Assembly (NCBI RefSeq): GCF_003464085.1
Contig: NZ_QSDR01000014.1
Span: forward strand, 52,924-116,923
Reading direction: 5' to 3'
Source of the DNA: Clostridium sp. AM58-1XD
GTDB taxonomy: Bacteria; Bacillota; Clostridia; Lachnospirales; Lachnospiraceae
Length of the DNA stretch: 64,000 nt
Position numbers and translations under genes: made by a program
Part shown: positions 56,820-64,000 of the stretch, piece by piece
Position numbering within the stretch: position 1 is the first letter of the stretch
Layout: every line of letters begins with the position of its first letter
Notes under the pieces: model-generated
Told to the model about the DNA's origin: nothing
Databases searched by the model: none
Seen by the model: only the letters and a program-made list of their open reading frames with translations

Positions 56820-56868
56820 TCCTGTTAATCTATCTTTTTGAAAGCGATTGCGCAGTTAAGTCGTATGC

Positions 56869-56921
56869 GGATGAGATGGGGCAGTCCTACCCGAACCGGG
56901 TAAAGCTGCCCCATCTCATCC
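56869..56921. terminator. Strong hairpin after the AraC gene
   Basis: 16-base perfect stem GGATGAGATGGGGCAG / CTGCCCCATCTCATCC, with an inner TACCCG / CGGGTA stem. It lies 20 bases beyond the AraC stop. No T run follows on either strand, so it may be a terminator of weak type or an mRNA 3' stabiliser. Confidence 0.5.
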
Positions 56922-56940
56922 GACCATCTGATTTAACTTT

Positions 56941-57693
56941 TTATTCAAATCGTTCTGTTGTTTCTGCCTGGCTGTACCGGTCCCGGTACTGTTTGGGAGT
57001 CAGTCCTGATTCAGCCTTTAAAAGTTCTGTAAAATGGCTCTGTGATCCCAGCGCCAGAAGGCTGCAGATATCCAAAATTGAAAATTCCGAGTACTTCAGC
57101 ATGTTCTTGGCCGTATCCAGCTTTTGATCCCTGATATAGTCGGAAATCGTACACTTCATTACCTTTTTAAACAGCACTGACAGATAATTAGGATTTAATC
57201 CCACGTATTCTGCCAGGACAGGGACTGTTATTTTTTCATGTAAGTGGCAGCAGATATAGTCAATACACTGTTTTACCGGTTTTGAATCAATCGTCCTGCT
57301 CTTAATCGCCTTCATTCGTTTGATATAATCAGAAACCATCTCCAGATACAGATCATTCAGCTCCTCAACCGCATTACATTCATCTGCCTTCTGGATATAC
57401 AAATCGCTTAGGTCATAAGCAGTCTGATACGGCATTCCCCCCTGGATACACGCTCTGGCTGCCTGTGCTGTCTCAACCACAAAAAGATACTGCTTATTTC
57501 TGAGAGGATTCCGGGACAGCGTACCATTATGTGCGCCGGTAAACTTTTCATATCCCAGGTCAGCCGCGGAGGCGTCTCCGCGCTGAATCAACTCGTATAT
57601 ACGCCGTTCATCATCGTATGTATGATGAATAAACTGACTTTCCCGTCTTACATAGGCCAGATACACCAGTTCCTTGTTCTGAACACGCTTCAC
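56941..57693 (-). CDS. AraC-family transcriptional regulator
   Basis: Regulator of 250 residues. A variable N-terminal half, then the AraC double helix-turn-helix: ITVPVLAEYVGLNPNYLSVL, KVMKCTISDYIRDQKLDTAK and SQSHFTELLKAESGLTPKQY. The GTG at 57693 after AAGGGGAATGG gives the family's usual layout; an ATG 75 bases upstream would add a hydrophobic, isoleucine-rich leader and is unlikely. It is just upstream of the solute-binding protein and hybrid kinase, in the same direction, and may be the output of that system. Confidence 0.87.
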   Translation of the reverse strand: MKRVQNKELVYLAYVRRESQFIHHTYDDERRIYELIQRGDASAADLGYEKFTGAHNGTLSRNPLRNKQYLFVVETAQAARACIQGGMPYQTAYDLSDLYIQKADECNAVEELNDLYLEMVSDYIKRMKAIKSRTIDSKPVKQCIDYICCHLHEKITVPVLAEYVGLNPNYLSVLFKKVMKCTISDYIRDQKLDTAKNMLKYSEFSILDICSLLALGSQSHFTELLKAESGLTPKQYRDRYSQAETTERFE

Positions 57694-57818
57694 AGTCCCA
57701 TTCCCCTTTTCTTTAAAGTATATAATAATTATGATATTTACGCAACAAATCTGATAGATGGTTTCCACTGTGAAAGATATGATAGAGAAAATAGGATAGA
57801 GAAAAAAGGAGATTATTT

Positions 57819-58445
57819 ATGCAGTGGACGATACGAACGAAAGCAGGCTATAAAAGAATCGCTGTCATGGTGTCGGGAATTATCCTCCTGGGCCTTGGCA
57901 TCTGTCTATTTAAACTTTCCATGCTTGGAAATGATCCGTCGAGCGCGATGATGATGGCGATCGGCAGCCGGATACAAGTAAATTTTGCAAAAGCTCTTCT
58001 TGCCGCCAATTGTCTGTGGTTTTTGGCAGAATGGGTATGGGGAAGATGTTACCTTGGACTCGGAACGTTTGTCAACTGGTTTGGTGTCGGAACCATCAGT
58101 ATGGCCTTTACGGAACTGTTTACCCATATATTGCCTGAACCGGAGTCCTTCCCTCAAAAGCTGACCGTCATGGTAATCGGTATGCTTGTTCTCAGCCTGG
58201 CCGCCTCTCTTTATCAGACGGCCGATCTGGGCATCGCTCCTTACGACAGTCTGGCGCTCATGTTGCAGGATCGTCTTCCACTTCCTTATTTCTGGTGCAG
58301 GATGGCAACCGATACGCTGTGCGTAATCATCTGTCTGCTCTTCGGTGGTCTTGCCGGAATCGGAACCCTTGTCTGTGCTCTGGGGCTTGGACCTTTTATT
58401 CAGTTTTTCAATCACTTTATATCGGAAAAACTGGTGGCGGACTGA
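57819..58445 (+). CDS. YczE/YitT-type membrane protein
   Basis: Membrane protein of 208 residues with about five hydrophobic segments, of the YczE/YyaS/YitT group. Features: GIILLGLGICLFKLSMLGNDP and TADLGIAPYDSLALML, the repeated L-G-x-x-P-x-D/S pattern of the family. Good AAAAGGAG site. It is divergent from the AraC gene and its 3' end overlaps the convergent alpha/beta hydrolase gene by 34 bases. Function unknown; transport has been suggested for relatives. Confidence 0.83.
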   Translation: MQWTIRTKAGYKRIAVMVSGIILLGLGICLFKLSMLGNDPSSAMMMAIGSRIQVNFAKALLAANCLWFLAEWVWGRCYLGLGTFVNWFGVGTISMAFTELFTHILPEPESFPQKLTVMVIGMLVLSLAASLYQTADLGIAPYDSLALMLQDRLPLPYFWCRMATDTLCVIICLLFGGLAGIGTLVCALGLGPFIQFFNHFISEKLVAD

Positions 58446-59245
58446 CCGCCGGGAACACGGCGTTCTAAGAACATCCAAATGTAGTTCATATACTGCTTTT
58501 CTTTCTTCAAAAAAGCAGTATGCGTTGCCCTCCTGATCAGCTTGAGATCGCTGTGAGGAATCATATCTGCCATCCATCTCGTATGGGACGGGCGGATCAG
58601 GTCAAGCATACCTGCAAGCAGAAGGACCGGTGCTGTGATCTGTCCCAGGCGATCGGCATTCAGACGCGGAGAATAGAGCATCAGCCCGGCCAGCTGCCGT
58701 CTGTAAATCAGTTTTTTTCTCAATTTTAAGCTGTATGGAATATGTTCCAGTATACAGGTCAGCAGATATTCTGCCATGATAAACAGGCGTACAAATCGGT
58801 ACAGCCCGGAGGGAAGCGCATTTCCGCTCACGGAAACCACAGCGGCCGCCCGTTCCGGATGGCTGCTGGCCGCATCCAGAGCCACGTTCGCACCGTCGCT
58901 GAAACCGAGCAGTATCGCCTTACCTATTCCCAGATAATCCATCAGGCACACCAGATCCTCTGCCATATCTGAAATTAAAAGAGGGATTCCCTGTTTTCTG
59001 CGTTTGATTACGGATTTTCCATGACCGCGGCTGTCAACCAGGATTACCTGATATTTTACCGCCAGTTCTCTTGCCTGCCGATAAAATATCCTGTGAGATT
59101 CTCCATTCCCATGAAGCATAATCAGAGGCATGCCTTTCCCGTAAATCTCATAATAAAGCCTGATATCCTTCGTATGAAAGTAGCCTTTTGTCCCCCGCTT
59201 TGCCGTCTTTCTTTCATTTTCTTCCATTTTTTCCATCACTTCCAT
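58412..59245 (-). CDS. Alpha/beta hydrolase
   Basis: Soluble hydrolase of about 277 residues: LIMLHGNGESHRIF (oxyanion), ILVDSRGHGKS, LLGFSDGANVALDAA with the nucleophile Ser, LLLAGMLDLIRPSHT with the acid Asp, and RATHTAFLKKEKQY with the His. A complete triad. The exact start among several in-frame Met codons (59245, 59236, 59227) is uncertain. It follows the LPG-synthase-like gene by about 10 bases and is likely co-transcribed. The C terminus overlaps the convergent YczE gene. Confidence 0.85.
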   Translation of the reverse strand: MEVMEKMEENERKTAKRGTKGYFHTKDIRLYYEIYGKGMPLIMLHGNGESHRIFYRQARELAVKYQVILVDSRGHGKSVIKRRKQGIPLLISDMAEDLVCLMDYLGIGKAILLGFSDGANVALDAASSHPERAAAVVSVSGNALPSGLYRFVRLFIMAEYLLTCILEHIPYSLKLRKKLIYRRQLAGLMLYSPRLNADRLGQITAPVLLLAGMLDLIRPSHTRWMADMIPHSDLKLIRRATHTAFLKKEKQYMNYIWMFLERRVPGGQSATSFSDIK

Positions 59246-59255
59246 TTCCGCCAAA

Positions 59256-60977
59256 TTACCGCCCGTCTTCCGTTTTCTTCCGCTGAATCCTTCCCTTCAG
59301 AAAGGAACGGACATAATCCATGATTCCTTTGGGATTCTGAATCCGCACTACGGCATAAAACATGTTCGGCGTCGGAATTTTCGGAAGATATGCATAATAC
59401 TCCGGCAGCCACTCGGTAGGGCTGTATTTTTCCTTCGCCCTGTATAGATCCTGAAATCCGTAACAGTCATTCAGATGGTGATATACAAATTCCAGCAGCC
59501 TCTGAACGGCGCCGCCTCGTTCTTCCCCACTTTCCAGACCGGCCAGCGGTGCCACTCCCAGACTTGCATACTGAATTCCCTCTTCTTTAAACTTCATCAA
59601 GGCTTCATACATAATTTTTTCAAGTATGCCGCCTGGCGCTTCGTCTCCATGCCTAGTTACATCTGCCATATAACCTTTCATTGCGTCAAAAGGGACGAAG
59701 ACGATAAACGCGCACATTCTTCCAGCTCCGTTCAATGCGTAAAAATACCGTTTATCCATGGGATTGTCAAATCCCACTCCGCCCAAAGTAAATGACAGAA
59801 GGCTGCTCTTCTTTTTTGATATCCACTCTTTGGTAATCCTGTTAAATTCAGCTTCCAGCTCCCGATCCTTCTTTCTGTTAATCTCGTATTCATGTACAGT
59901 CACTCCCGCATTTGACGCATGATTGATGTTCATACGCATTTTCGCCCCTTTTTTACCGGAAATACCATAATCTTTGAGGCGGAACCGGGCCTCTTCCCCG
60001 CACTTGACGATACCAAAGCCCTGCTTTTTATACTCTTCTAAAAAATGGTCCGTAATACTGAGAAAAAACAGATTATGCGCACTCCTCAGACAGAAGTCCT
60101 TGAACTCATTCAACAGGACAGGAAAATCATCGTCGGCGCATATGGGATCACCATTGATAACAATTGTATCACGCACGACTCCATAAGGAATAACACCGTC
60201 TGCCTTTTCACCAAAGTACCACGTTTTATCTTCTTCCAGCGCCAGATAAGAACACGGGTTCTGGCCGTAAAGATTTACAAGCGTCCTGGCATGCTGAAAG
60301 TCATTTCCTGTCCTAATCTGTTTTTTAATCCATGGTCTGGCGGCATAGGAAAGAGAAGCAAAAATGCAGATCCAGCTGAACCAGACCATCGCGGTTTCAA
60401 ATCGCGTCACATTGCGGGAAGACGGGTAAAGACTGCTGGTATTCACCCCAAACACAGTTTCGACGGCATACAGCAGGCTGTCGGTAAAATGGAGCTGTTC
60501 CCCGGAGGATACTGCTGCTTTCAAGTCGTGGTAGCTGATTCCTGCGTTCACCACGATGCCAACCATTGAAAAAAGCAGAAAAACTGCCGCCTGCACTGCA
60601 GTTCTCTTTCCTGGCGGACAGCAGAAATCTTTTCTGCATACGATAAGCACGGCCAGTACGGGTACATTCAGAATCATAAAAACAACTGCTTCCGGCTGCC
60701 ACAGCATAGAGAAGCTTCGAATCAGGTTCACCGTACAAACAACTGCCGTAATCAGCCAGGATACCCGCTTTCTCTTCATCAATCCGAAGGAAGTGCCGAT
60801 CAGCATGATGGAAAAGGCTCTCTGTACCATCCTGTTCGTCTCCATCATCTCATGCATAGCTGCTGATATCCCGGATACAGGAATAAAACTGGCAATAAAC
60901 ATCATGGCTGCCGCCGCTGTGATCATGTATATTGCAGCATTTTCAATTCTAATTTTAACCGTCTGTTTCTGCCCCAT
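59256..60977 (-). CDS. MprF-like phosphatidylglycerol aminoacyltransferase
   Basis: Membrane enzyme of 573 residues resembling the C-terminal half of MprF. The N-terminal 220 residues have about five membrane helices; the rest is the LPG-synthase (DUF2156) GNAT-like domain, with NLYGQNPCSYLALEEDKTWYF, GVVRDTIVINGDPI, GFGIVKCGEEARF, LGGVGFDNPMDKRYFYALNG, LGVAPLAGLESGE and FYAVVRI. Such enzymes attach lysine or another amino acid to phosphatidylglycerol, lowering surface charge and binding of cationic peptides. The shorter membrane part means it probably lacks the flippase half. Substrate amino acid is not known. Confidence 0.87.
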   Translation of the reverse strand: MGQKQTVKIRIENAAIYMITAAAAMMFIASFIPVSGISAAMHEMMETNRMVQRAFSIMLIGTSFGLMKRKRVSWLITAVVCTVNLIRSFSMLWQPEAVVFMILNVPVLAVLIVCRKDFCCPPGKRTAVQAAVFLLFSMVGIVVNAGISYHDLKAAVSSGEQLHFTDSLLYAVETVFGVNTSSLYPSSRNVTRFETAMVWFSWICIFASLSYAARPWIKKQIRTGNDFQHARTLVNLYGQNPCSYLALEEDKTWYFGEKADGVIPYGVVRDTIVINGDPICADDDFPVLLNEFKDFCLRSAHNLFFLSITDHFLEEYKKQGFGIVKCGEEARFRLKDYGISGKKGAKMRMNINHASNAGVTVHEYEINRKKDRELEAEFNRITKEWISKKKSSLLSFTLGGVGFDNPMDKRYFYALNGAGRMCAFIVFVPFDAMKGYMADVTRHGDEAPGGILEKIMYEALMKFKEEGIQYASLGVAPLAGLESGEERGGAVQRLLEFVYHHLNDCYGFQDLYRAKEKYSPTEWLPEYYAYLPKIPTPNMFYAVVRIQNPKGIMDYVRSFLKGRIQRKKTEDGR

Positions 60978-61215
60978 CTTTTCACCCGTGTAAGCCCTCA
61001 GAATTTTCCCACAACAGCAATCCCCACCGATCTCTCATCTTAATCCTTATCTATTTATTCAGAATAAATTAGTAACTTTCCGATTTTCTATATGCCTTAC
61101 AAAGAGTATAGCATAATCAAAGCCCGTCTGCATTTATATCACGTCATTTGTTTTCATCATAGCCTATCGCCAGTACCCATTTTTCATAGATGCCTCCTTT
61201 CCAAGCCGTACACAG
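60978..61215. other. Intergenic region, promoter side of LPG-synthase-like gene
   Basis: About 240 bases between the LPG-synthase start and the terminator hairpin after the surface protein gene. It is AT-rich in the middle (about 61050-61110). I see no gene and no clear promoter pair. Confidence 0.3.
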
Positions 61216-61252
61216 GAAAGCCGTCGTCCCCTGATGGCGGACGACGGCTTTC
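61216..61252. terminator. Terminator hairpin after the surface protein gene
   Basis: Perfect 14-base stem GAAAGCCGTCGTCC / GGACGACGGCTTTC with a 9-base loop, 31 bases beyond the surface protein stop. There is no T run on the minus strand; TTAATG follows on the plus strand. It is very stable and likely ends the transcript. Confidence 0.6.
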
Positions 61253-61282
61253 TTAATGTCTGATGTTTAGTATAGCGGAAAA

Positions 61283-64000
61283 TCAGGATTCTTTTCTTGC
61301 CCCATCCGGTCCTACTTCATAGCCGTCCACTTTAGTATCTACTGCCATAGCTCCGTCTTCAAAGAAATAGTACCATTTTCCGTCAATCTCTTTCCAGCCG
61401 GTGGAAGCTCCGCTGCTGGTATAGAAGTACCATTTCCCGGTGGCGTCCTCCCGCTTCCAGCCTTCGTGCATTACGCCGTCCACGCCAAAGTAGTAGCGCA
61501 GCCTGCCGATGTTCTGCCAGTCAGAGAGGGCCTTGCCGTCCAGATAATAGAGCCAGTGGCCGGAATCATTCTTTACCCAGCCCGTGGCCATAGCCGGCTC
61601 GATGATGGTTTCCACGAACCGGTGCAGCACCGCCGAACCTTCTGCGCGGGTGGCGTTTCCCTGCGGATCAAAGCGGTTGCCGTCCTTGGCCTGGATGATA
61701 CCGGCCCTCTGCATAGCGGAAACTTCCTTTGTTACCCACGCGCTGATGGCGCCGCTGTCTGCAAAGGCGGCTTCTTTCAGGGGTGTGGGAATGGAATAGC
61801 CCATCTGTTCGGCATAGTTGGTCATGATGACCGCCATCTGCTCCCTTGTCACGGCTGCATCAGGACTAAAGGTGGTGGCCGAGGTTCCGTTGACGATCTT
61901 TTTCTGCGCCGCCCATTTTACCGCGTTGGCGTAGTAGGCGTCAGCAGATACATCACCGAAAGCCCCGCCTTCACCGGATACTTGCGGAGTTCCTGCAAGC
62001 CGATACAGTGCTGTCACGAACATCCCCCTTGTCATGGTGCTGTCAGGAGAGAACAGGTTGTTCCCCGTACCGGAGAGCAGTTTCCGCGCCGCCACAAACT
62101 CCATATCCTCTTTCGCCCAATGGCCCTCGATGTCAGCAAACACCGGCACGGACGTCTTGTAAGCCACGCCATAGATGGAAAAATGAGGAACGTCGGCCAG
62201 CATCTTGCCATCCGCATAGCTGGACATGTCAAGCCAGGTCACGGTGCCGCTGCCGTCCACATAGACCACGAACAGGCTTGCAGTGGCTTCTCCCGCCGCA
62301 GGCAAATGATTCAGGGCGATGGAGGCCGAGCCTGCCGGGAAGTTTACATTGGCCGTGACCGAATCTCCATTACTGTCCTGATAACTGACGTTAAAGCTGT
62401 ATGCCGGGCGGGCGCCGATGAGCTGCGCGGCCTCCGGGTATGCGCTGATGTCCGCTGGGGCGGCTGCAAAGGAGATATTGCCGGCCGTGGCTGGTACCGC
62501 CGCTAAGATGGCTTTCAGCGCCGTCGGGTCAAATGTCATTTTCACCGTGTCGCTCTGCATGGTCAGGCTTTTGCCGGAATCTATCAGCCGCTGCAAATCA
62601 GAACGCGAAACGGACTGACCGATCTGGTTTCCGCCGGATGTGTAACTGTCCTTTAGAGCTGGTGGAGTATAGGTGCCGCCTCCACCTCCGCCCCCGCCGC
62701 CTCCGCCGCTGGAATTGCCAGTGACTGTTACTGCCGCGACATTGCTTGTGGATGTGGCCGTCTTTTGGCCGGTTGCACGATTATTGGTGTTGGTGACAAC
62801 GATATAGTAATAAGTCGTGCCTGTTGTCCCCGTAGGAGCCGTGTAGCTGGCCGAGGTTGCGCCTGGAATCTCTGTGCCGCCTGTATTGCTGTCCGTGGCG
62901 TTGCTGTACCACTGGTAGGACAGTATGCCGCCATCAGTTACGCTGGCGGCTACGGTCAGGGTGGCGATTTCATTTTGCATATAAGTGCCGCCCCGGGGCT
63001 GTTGTGTAATGTCAGGTGTTTCCGCGTTAGTCAGTGCCTTGACCGTCACTTTAGCCCAATAGCTTTCAGTGGTAGCGGTGTCATTATGATTTGTGTTGGT
63101 TACCTCAACACAGTAGTCGATGTCTCCCACTACTTCCGTGGGGACTGTGTAGCTGTCCGAAGTTGCGCCTGGAATCCTTTGAATCGCGGCTACATTATTT
63201 AGCGAGTACCATTGGTAAGAGAGCGTACCACCGTCCGCAATATGGGCAGCCACAGAAAGTGTGACCACTCCGCCCACATATGTGGTTTGATCCTGCGGCT
63301 GGGAAGTGATCTCAGGCTTTTCCGCAATCTTAGTTCCATTCTCACCGTAATGTGTGAGGATACCGTCCTTGTCGATAAGGGTGCAGTTTTTGTACTCCTG
63401 GCTTGCGGCGTTGGTGCCGATGCCTGTCATTTCCAGAGTGGCCCCGTCTGTGACGGACAAGCTGCCGCCGTTGTTGTTGTATCTGCTGCTGCCTACATCA
63501 TTGGCATATTGGACGCCGGTCGCCGTCACGCTGGTGCGTTGACCGGAGATGGTAACAGCAGCGCCAGCGCCTTTGTAACCAGCGCCACCGCCAATGCCGG
63601 TATGGCCGGCGGCCGTGACCATACCGCCGGTAATTGTGACAGCGCCGCCCGCGCCGACACCGCCGCCGCCGATACCGCTGCCGCCGATACCGCTGCTGCC
63701 GATGGCCGTGACCGTGCCGCCGGTGATAAACACCTGGTAATTATCATCTACCATGCCACCGCCGCCGGTAGCATTCACCACCGCGTTGCCGCCAATTCGG
63801 ATGATTCCGTTGCTGTCGGTGGTTAAATACGAATTGCTGATTTTGTCACCGCCAACAGCGGTAACATGGGCGTTGCCGCCAATGGTGATGGCGCCGGAGC
63901 CGCCGCTGATGCCGCCGCCGACGCCCGCGCCGGCGCCGCTGCCGTTGGCTATGACCGTGCCGCCGGTGATTTTAATGGTGCCGCCATTGCCTTCCTCGCC
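61283..64000 (-). CDS. SLH and choline-binding-repeat surface protein, 5' end off window
   Basis: Large cell-surface protein; 905 residues are visible and the frame stays open to the window edge. From the N-terminal side: Gly/Ala/Thr-rich strand repeats such as ITGGTVTAIG, probably a beta-helix; two Ig-like domains with GGTLSYQWYS and GGILSYQWYS; a run of 11 Gly (GGGGGGGGGGG) as linker; a beta domain; three SLH domains (VFADIEGHWAKEDMEFVAA, FGDVSADAYYANAVKWAA, FADSGAISAWVTKEVSAM); and C-terminal choline-binding-type repeats (GWVKNDSGHWLYYLDGKAL, GKWYYFFEDGAMAVDT). SLH and choline-binding repeats are two different wall-anchoring modules, rarely combined. The Gly-rich part is much more GC-rich than the rest of the window. 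Confidence 0.9.
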   Translation of the reverse strand, partial: GEEGNGGTIKITGGTVIANGSGAGAGVGGGISGGSGAITIGGNAHVTAVGGDKISNSYLTTDSNGIIRIGGNAVVNATGGGGMVDDNYQVFITGGTVTAIGSSGIGGSGIGGGGVGAGGAVTITGGMVTAAGHTGIGGGAGYKGAGAAVTISGQRTSVTATGVQYANDVGSSRYNNNGGSLSVTDGATLEMTGIGTNAASQEYKNCTLIDKDGILTHYGENGTKIAEKPEITSQPQDQTTYVGGVVTLSVAAHIADGGTLSYQWYSLNNVAAIQRIPGATSDSYTVPTEVVGDIDYCVEVTNTNHNDTATTESYWAKVTVKALTNAETPDITQQPRGGTYMQNEIATLTVAASVTDGGILSYQWYSNATDSNTGGTEIPGATSASYTAPTGTTGTTYYYIVVTNTNNRATGQKTATSTSNVAAVTVTGNSSGGGGGGGGGGGTYTPPALKDSYTSGGNQIGQSVSRSDLQRLIDSGKSLTMQSDTVKMTFDPTALKAILAAVPATAGNISFAAAPADISAYPEAAQLIGARPAYSFNVSYQDSNGDSVTANVNFPAGSASIALNHLPAAGEATASLFVVYVDGSGTVTWLDMSSYADGKMLADVPHFSIYGVAYKTSVPVFADIEGHWAKEDMEFVAARKLLSGTGNNLFSPDSTMTRGMFVTALYRLAGTPQVSGEGGAFGDVSADAYYANAVKWAAQKKIVNGTSATTFSPDAAVTREQMAVIMTNYAEQMGYSIPTPLKEAAFADSGAISAWVTKEVSAMQRAGIIQAKDGNRFDPQGNATRAEGSAVLHRFVETIIEPAMATGWVKNDSGHWLYYLDGKALSDWQNIGRLRYYFGVDGVMHEGWKREDATGKWYFYTSSGASTGWKEIDGKWYYFFEDGAMAVDTKVDGYEVGPDGARKES

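Noticed and set aside
61466-62506. Long plus-strand frame of 346 residues opposite the surface protein
   Set aside because: Shadow frame caused by high GC; the minus frame has clear SLH domains and the plus frame has no domain.
1-64000. CRISPR array, tRNA, rRNA, prophage, integrase or insertion sequence transposase
   Set aside because: None was seen: no regularly spaced repeats, no tRNA cloverleaf and no transposase or phage structural genes.

Overview
The window looks like chromosomal DNA of an anaerobic, gut-type Gram-positive bacterium of the Clostridia, most likely a Lachnospiraceae relative. This rests on the mix of genes: a trehalose PTS, a hybrid-cluster protein, S-layer-homology and choline-binding-type cell-wall repeats, an MprF-like lysyl-phosphatidylglycerol synthase domain, strong AGGAGG ribosome sites, many cyclic-di-GMP enzymes, and moderate GC. 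No species can be named from this sequence. Most genes lie on the minus strand.

Layout. 1-3989: trehalose uptake and hydrolysis (treC, treP, treR) with a clear repressed promoter. 4102-9604: jetC, jetB, jetA, an SMC-type Wadjet/MksBEF-like module with no jetD beside it. 9714-18544: a membrane diguanylate cyclase, a nucleoside-salvage operon (udp, deoB, deoC), an MBL-fold hydrolase with a DUF1275 membrane protein, an alpha/beta hydrolase coupled to a small lipoprotein, and a second lipoprotein. 18687-31606: a catabolic island made of a BMP-type ABC transporter, an RpiB-like isomerase, a cysteine hydrolase, a fused iron alcohol dehydrogenase/TrpA-like protein, uronate isomerase, a CdaR-type regulator and a UbiD/UbiX pair. 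31823-41832: a (p)ppGpp synthetase abutting a double-GGDEF/EAL protein, an HxlR regulator, hcp, an aromatic-acid-exporter-type membrane protein, adenosine deaminase, a PHP phosphoesterase and a GGDEF protein. 41913-46088: a giant Lhr-type helicase. 46463-52020: a cell-wall-protein remnant, a NERD-HRDC protein, a cobalamin-binding sensor coupled to an EAL phosphodiesterase, and a transglutaminase-like protein, with two copies of a short inverted-repeat element at either side. 52052-57693: AraC regulator, solute-binding lipoprotein and hybrid histidine kinase. 57819-61000: YczE-like membrane protein, alpha/beta hydrolase and LPG-synthase-like protein. 61283-64000: the 3' part of a large SLH/choline-binding surface protein.

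A recurring feature is single-base frameshifts. At nine places in eight otherwise normal genes (near 2139, 3346, 3849, 5330, 8452, 14901, 19685, 26003 and 52938) one base is missing, nearly always from a short run of identical bases. Restoring one base gives a full-length family member of exact codon length in every case. This looks like sequence error (for example an unpolished long-read assembly) rather than gene decay, so these genes are annotated here as single loci.

The most unusual points are the jetABC locus lacking jetD, the fused iron-ADH/TrpA-like enzyme inside an uncharacterised transporter/UxaC/UbiD island, the cobalamin W-x9-EH sensor translationally coupled to a c-di-GMP phosphodiesterase, the (p)ppGpp synthetase abutting a c-di-GMP enzyme, and two families of short hairpin repeats.
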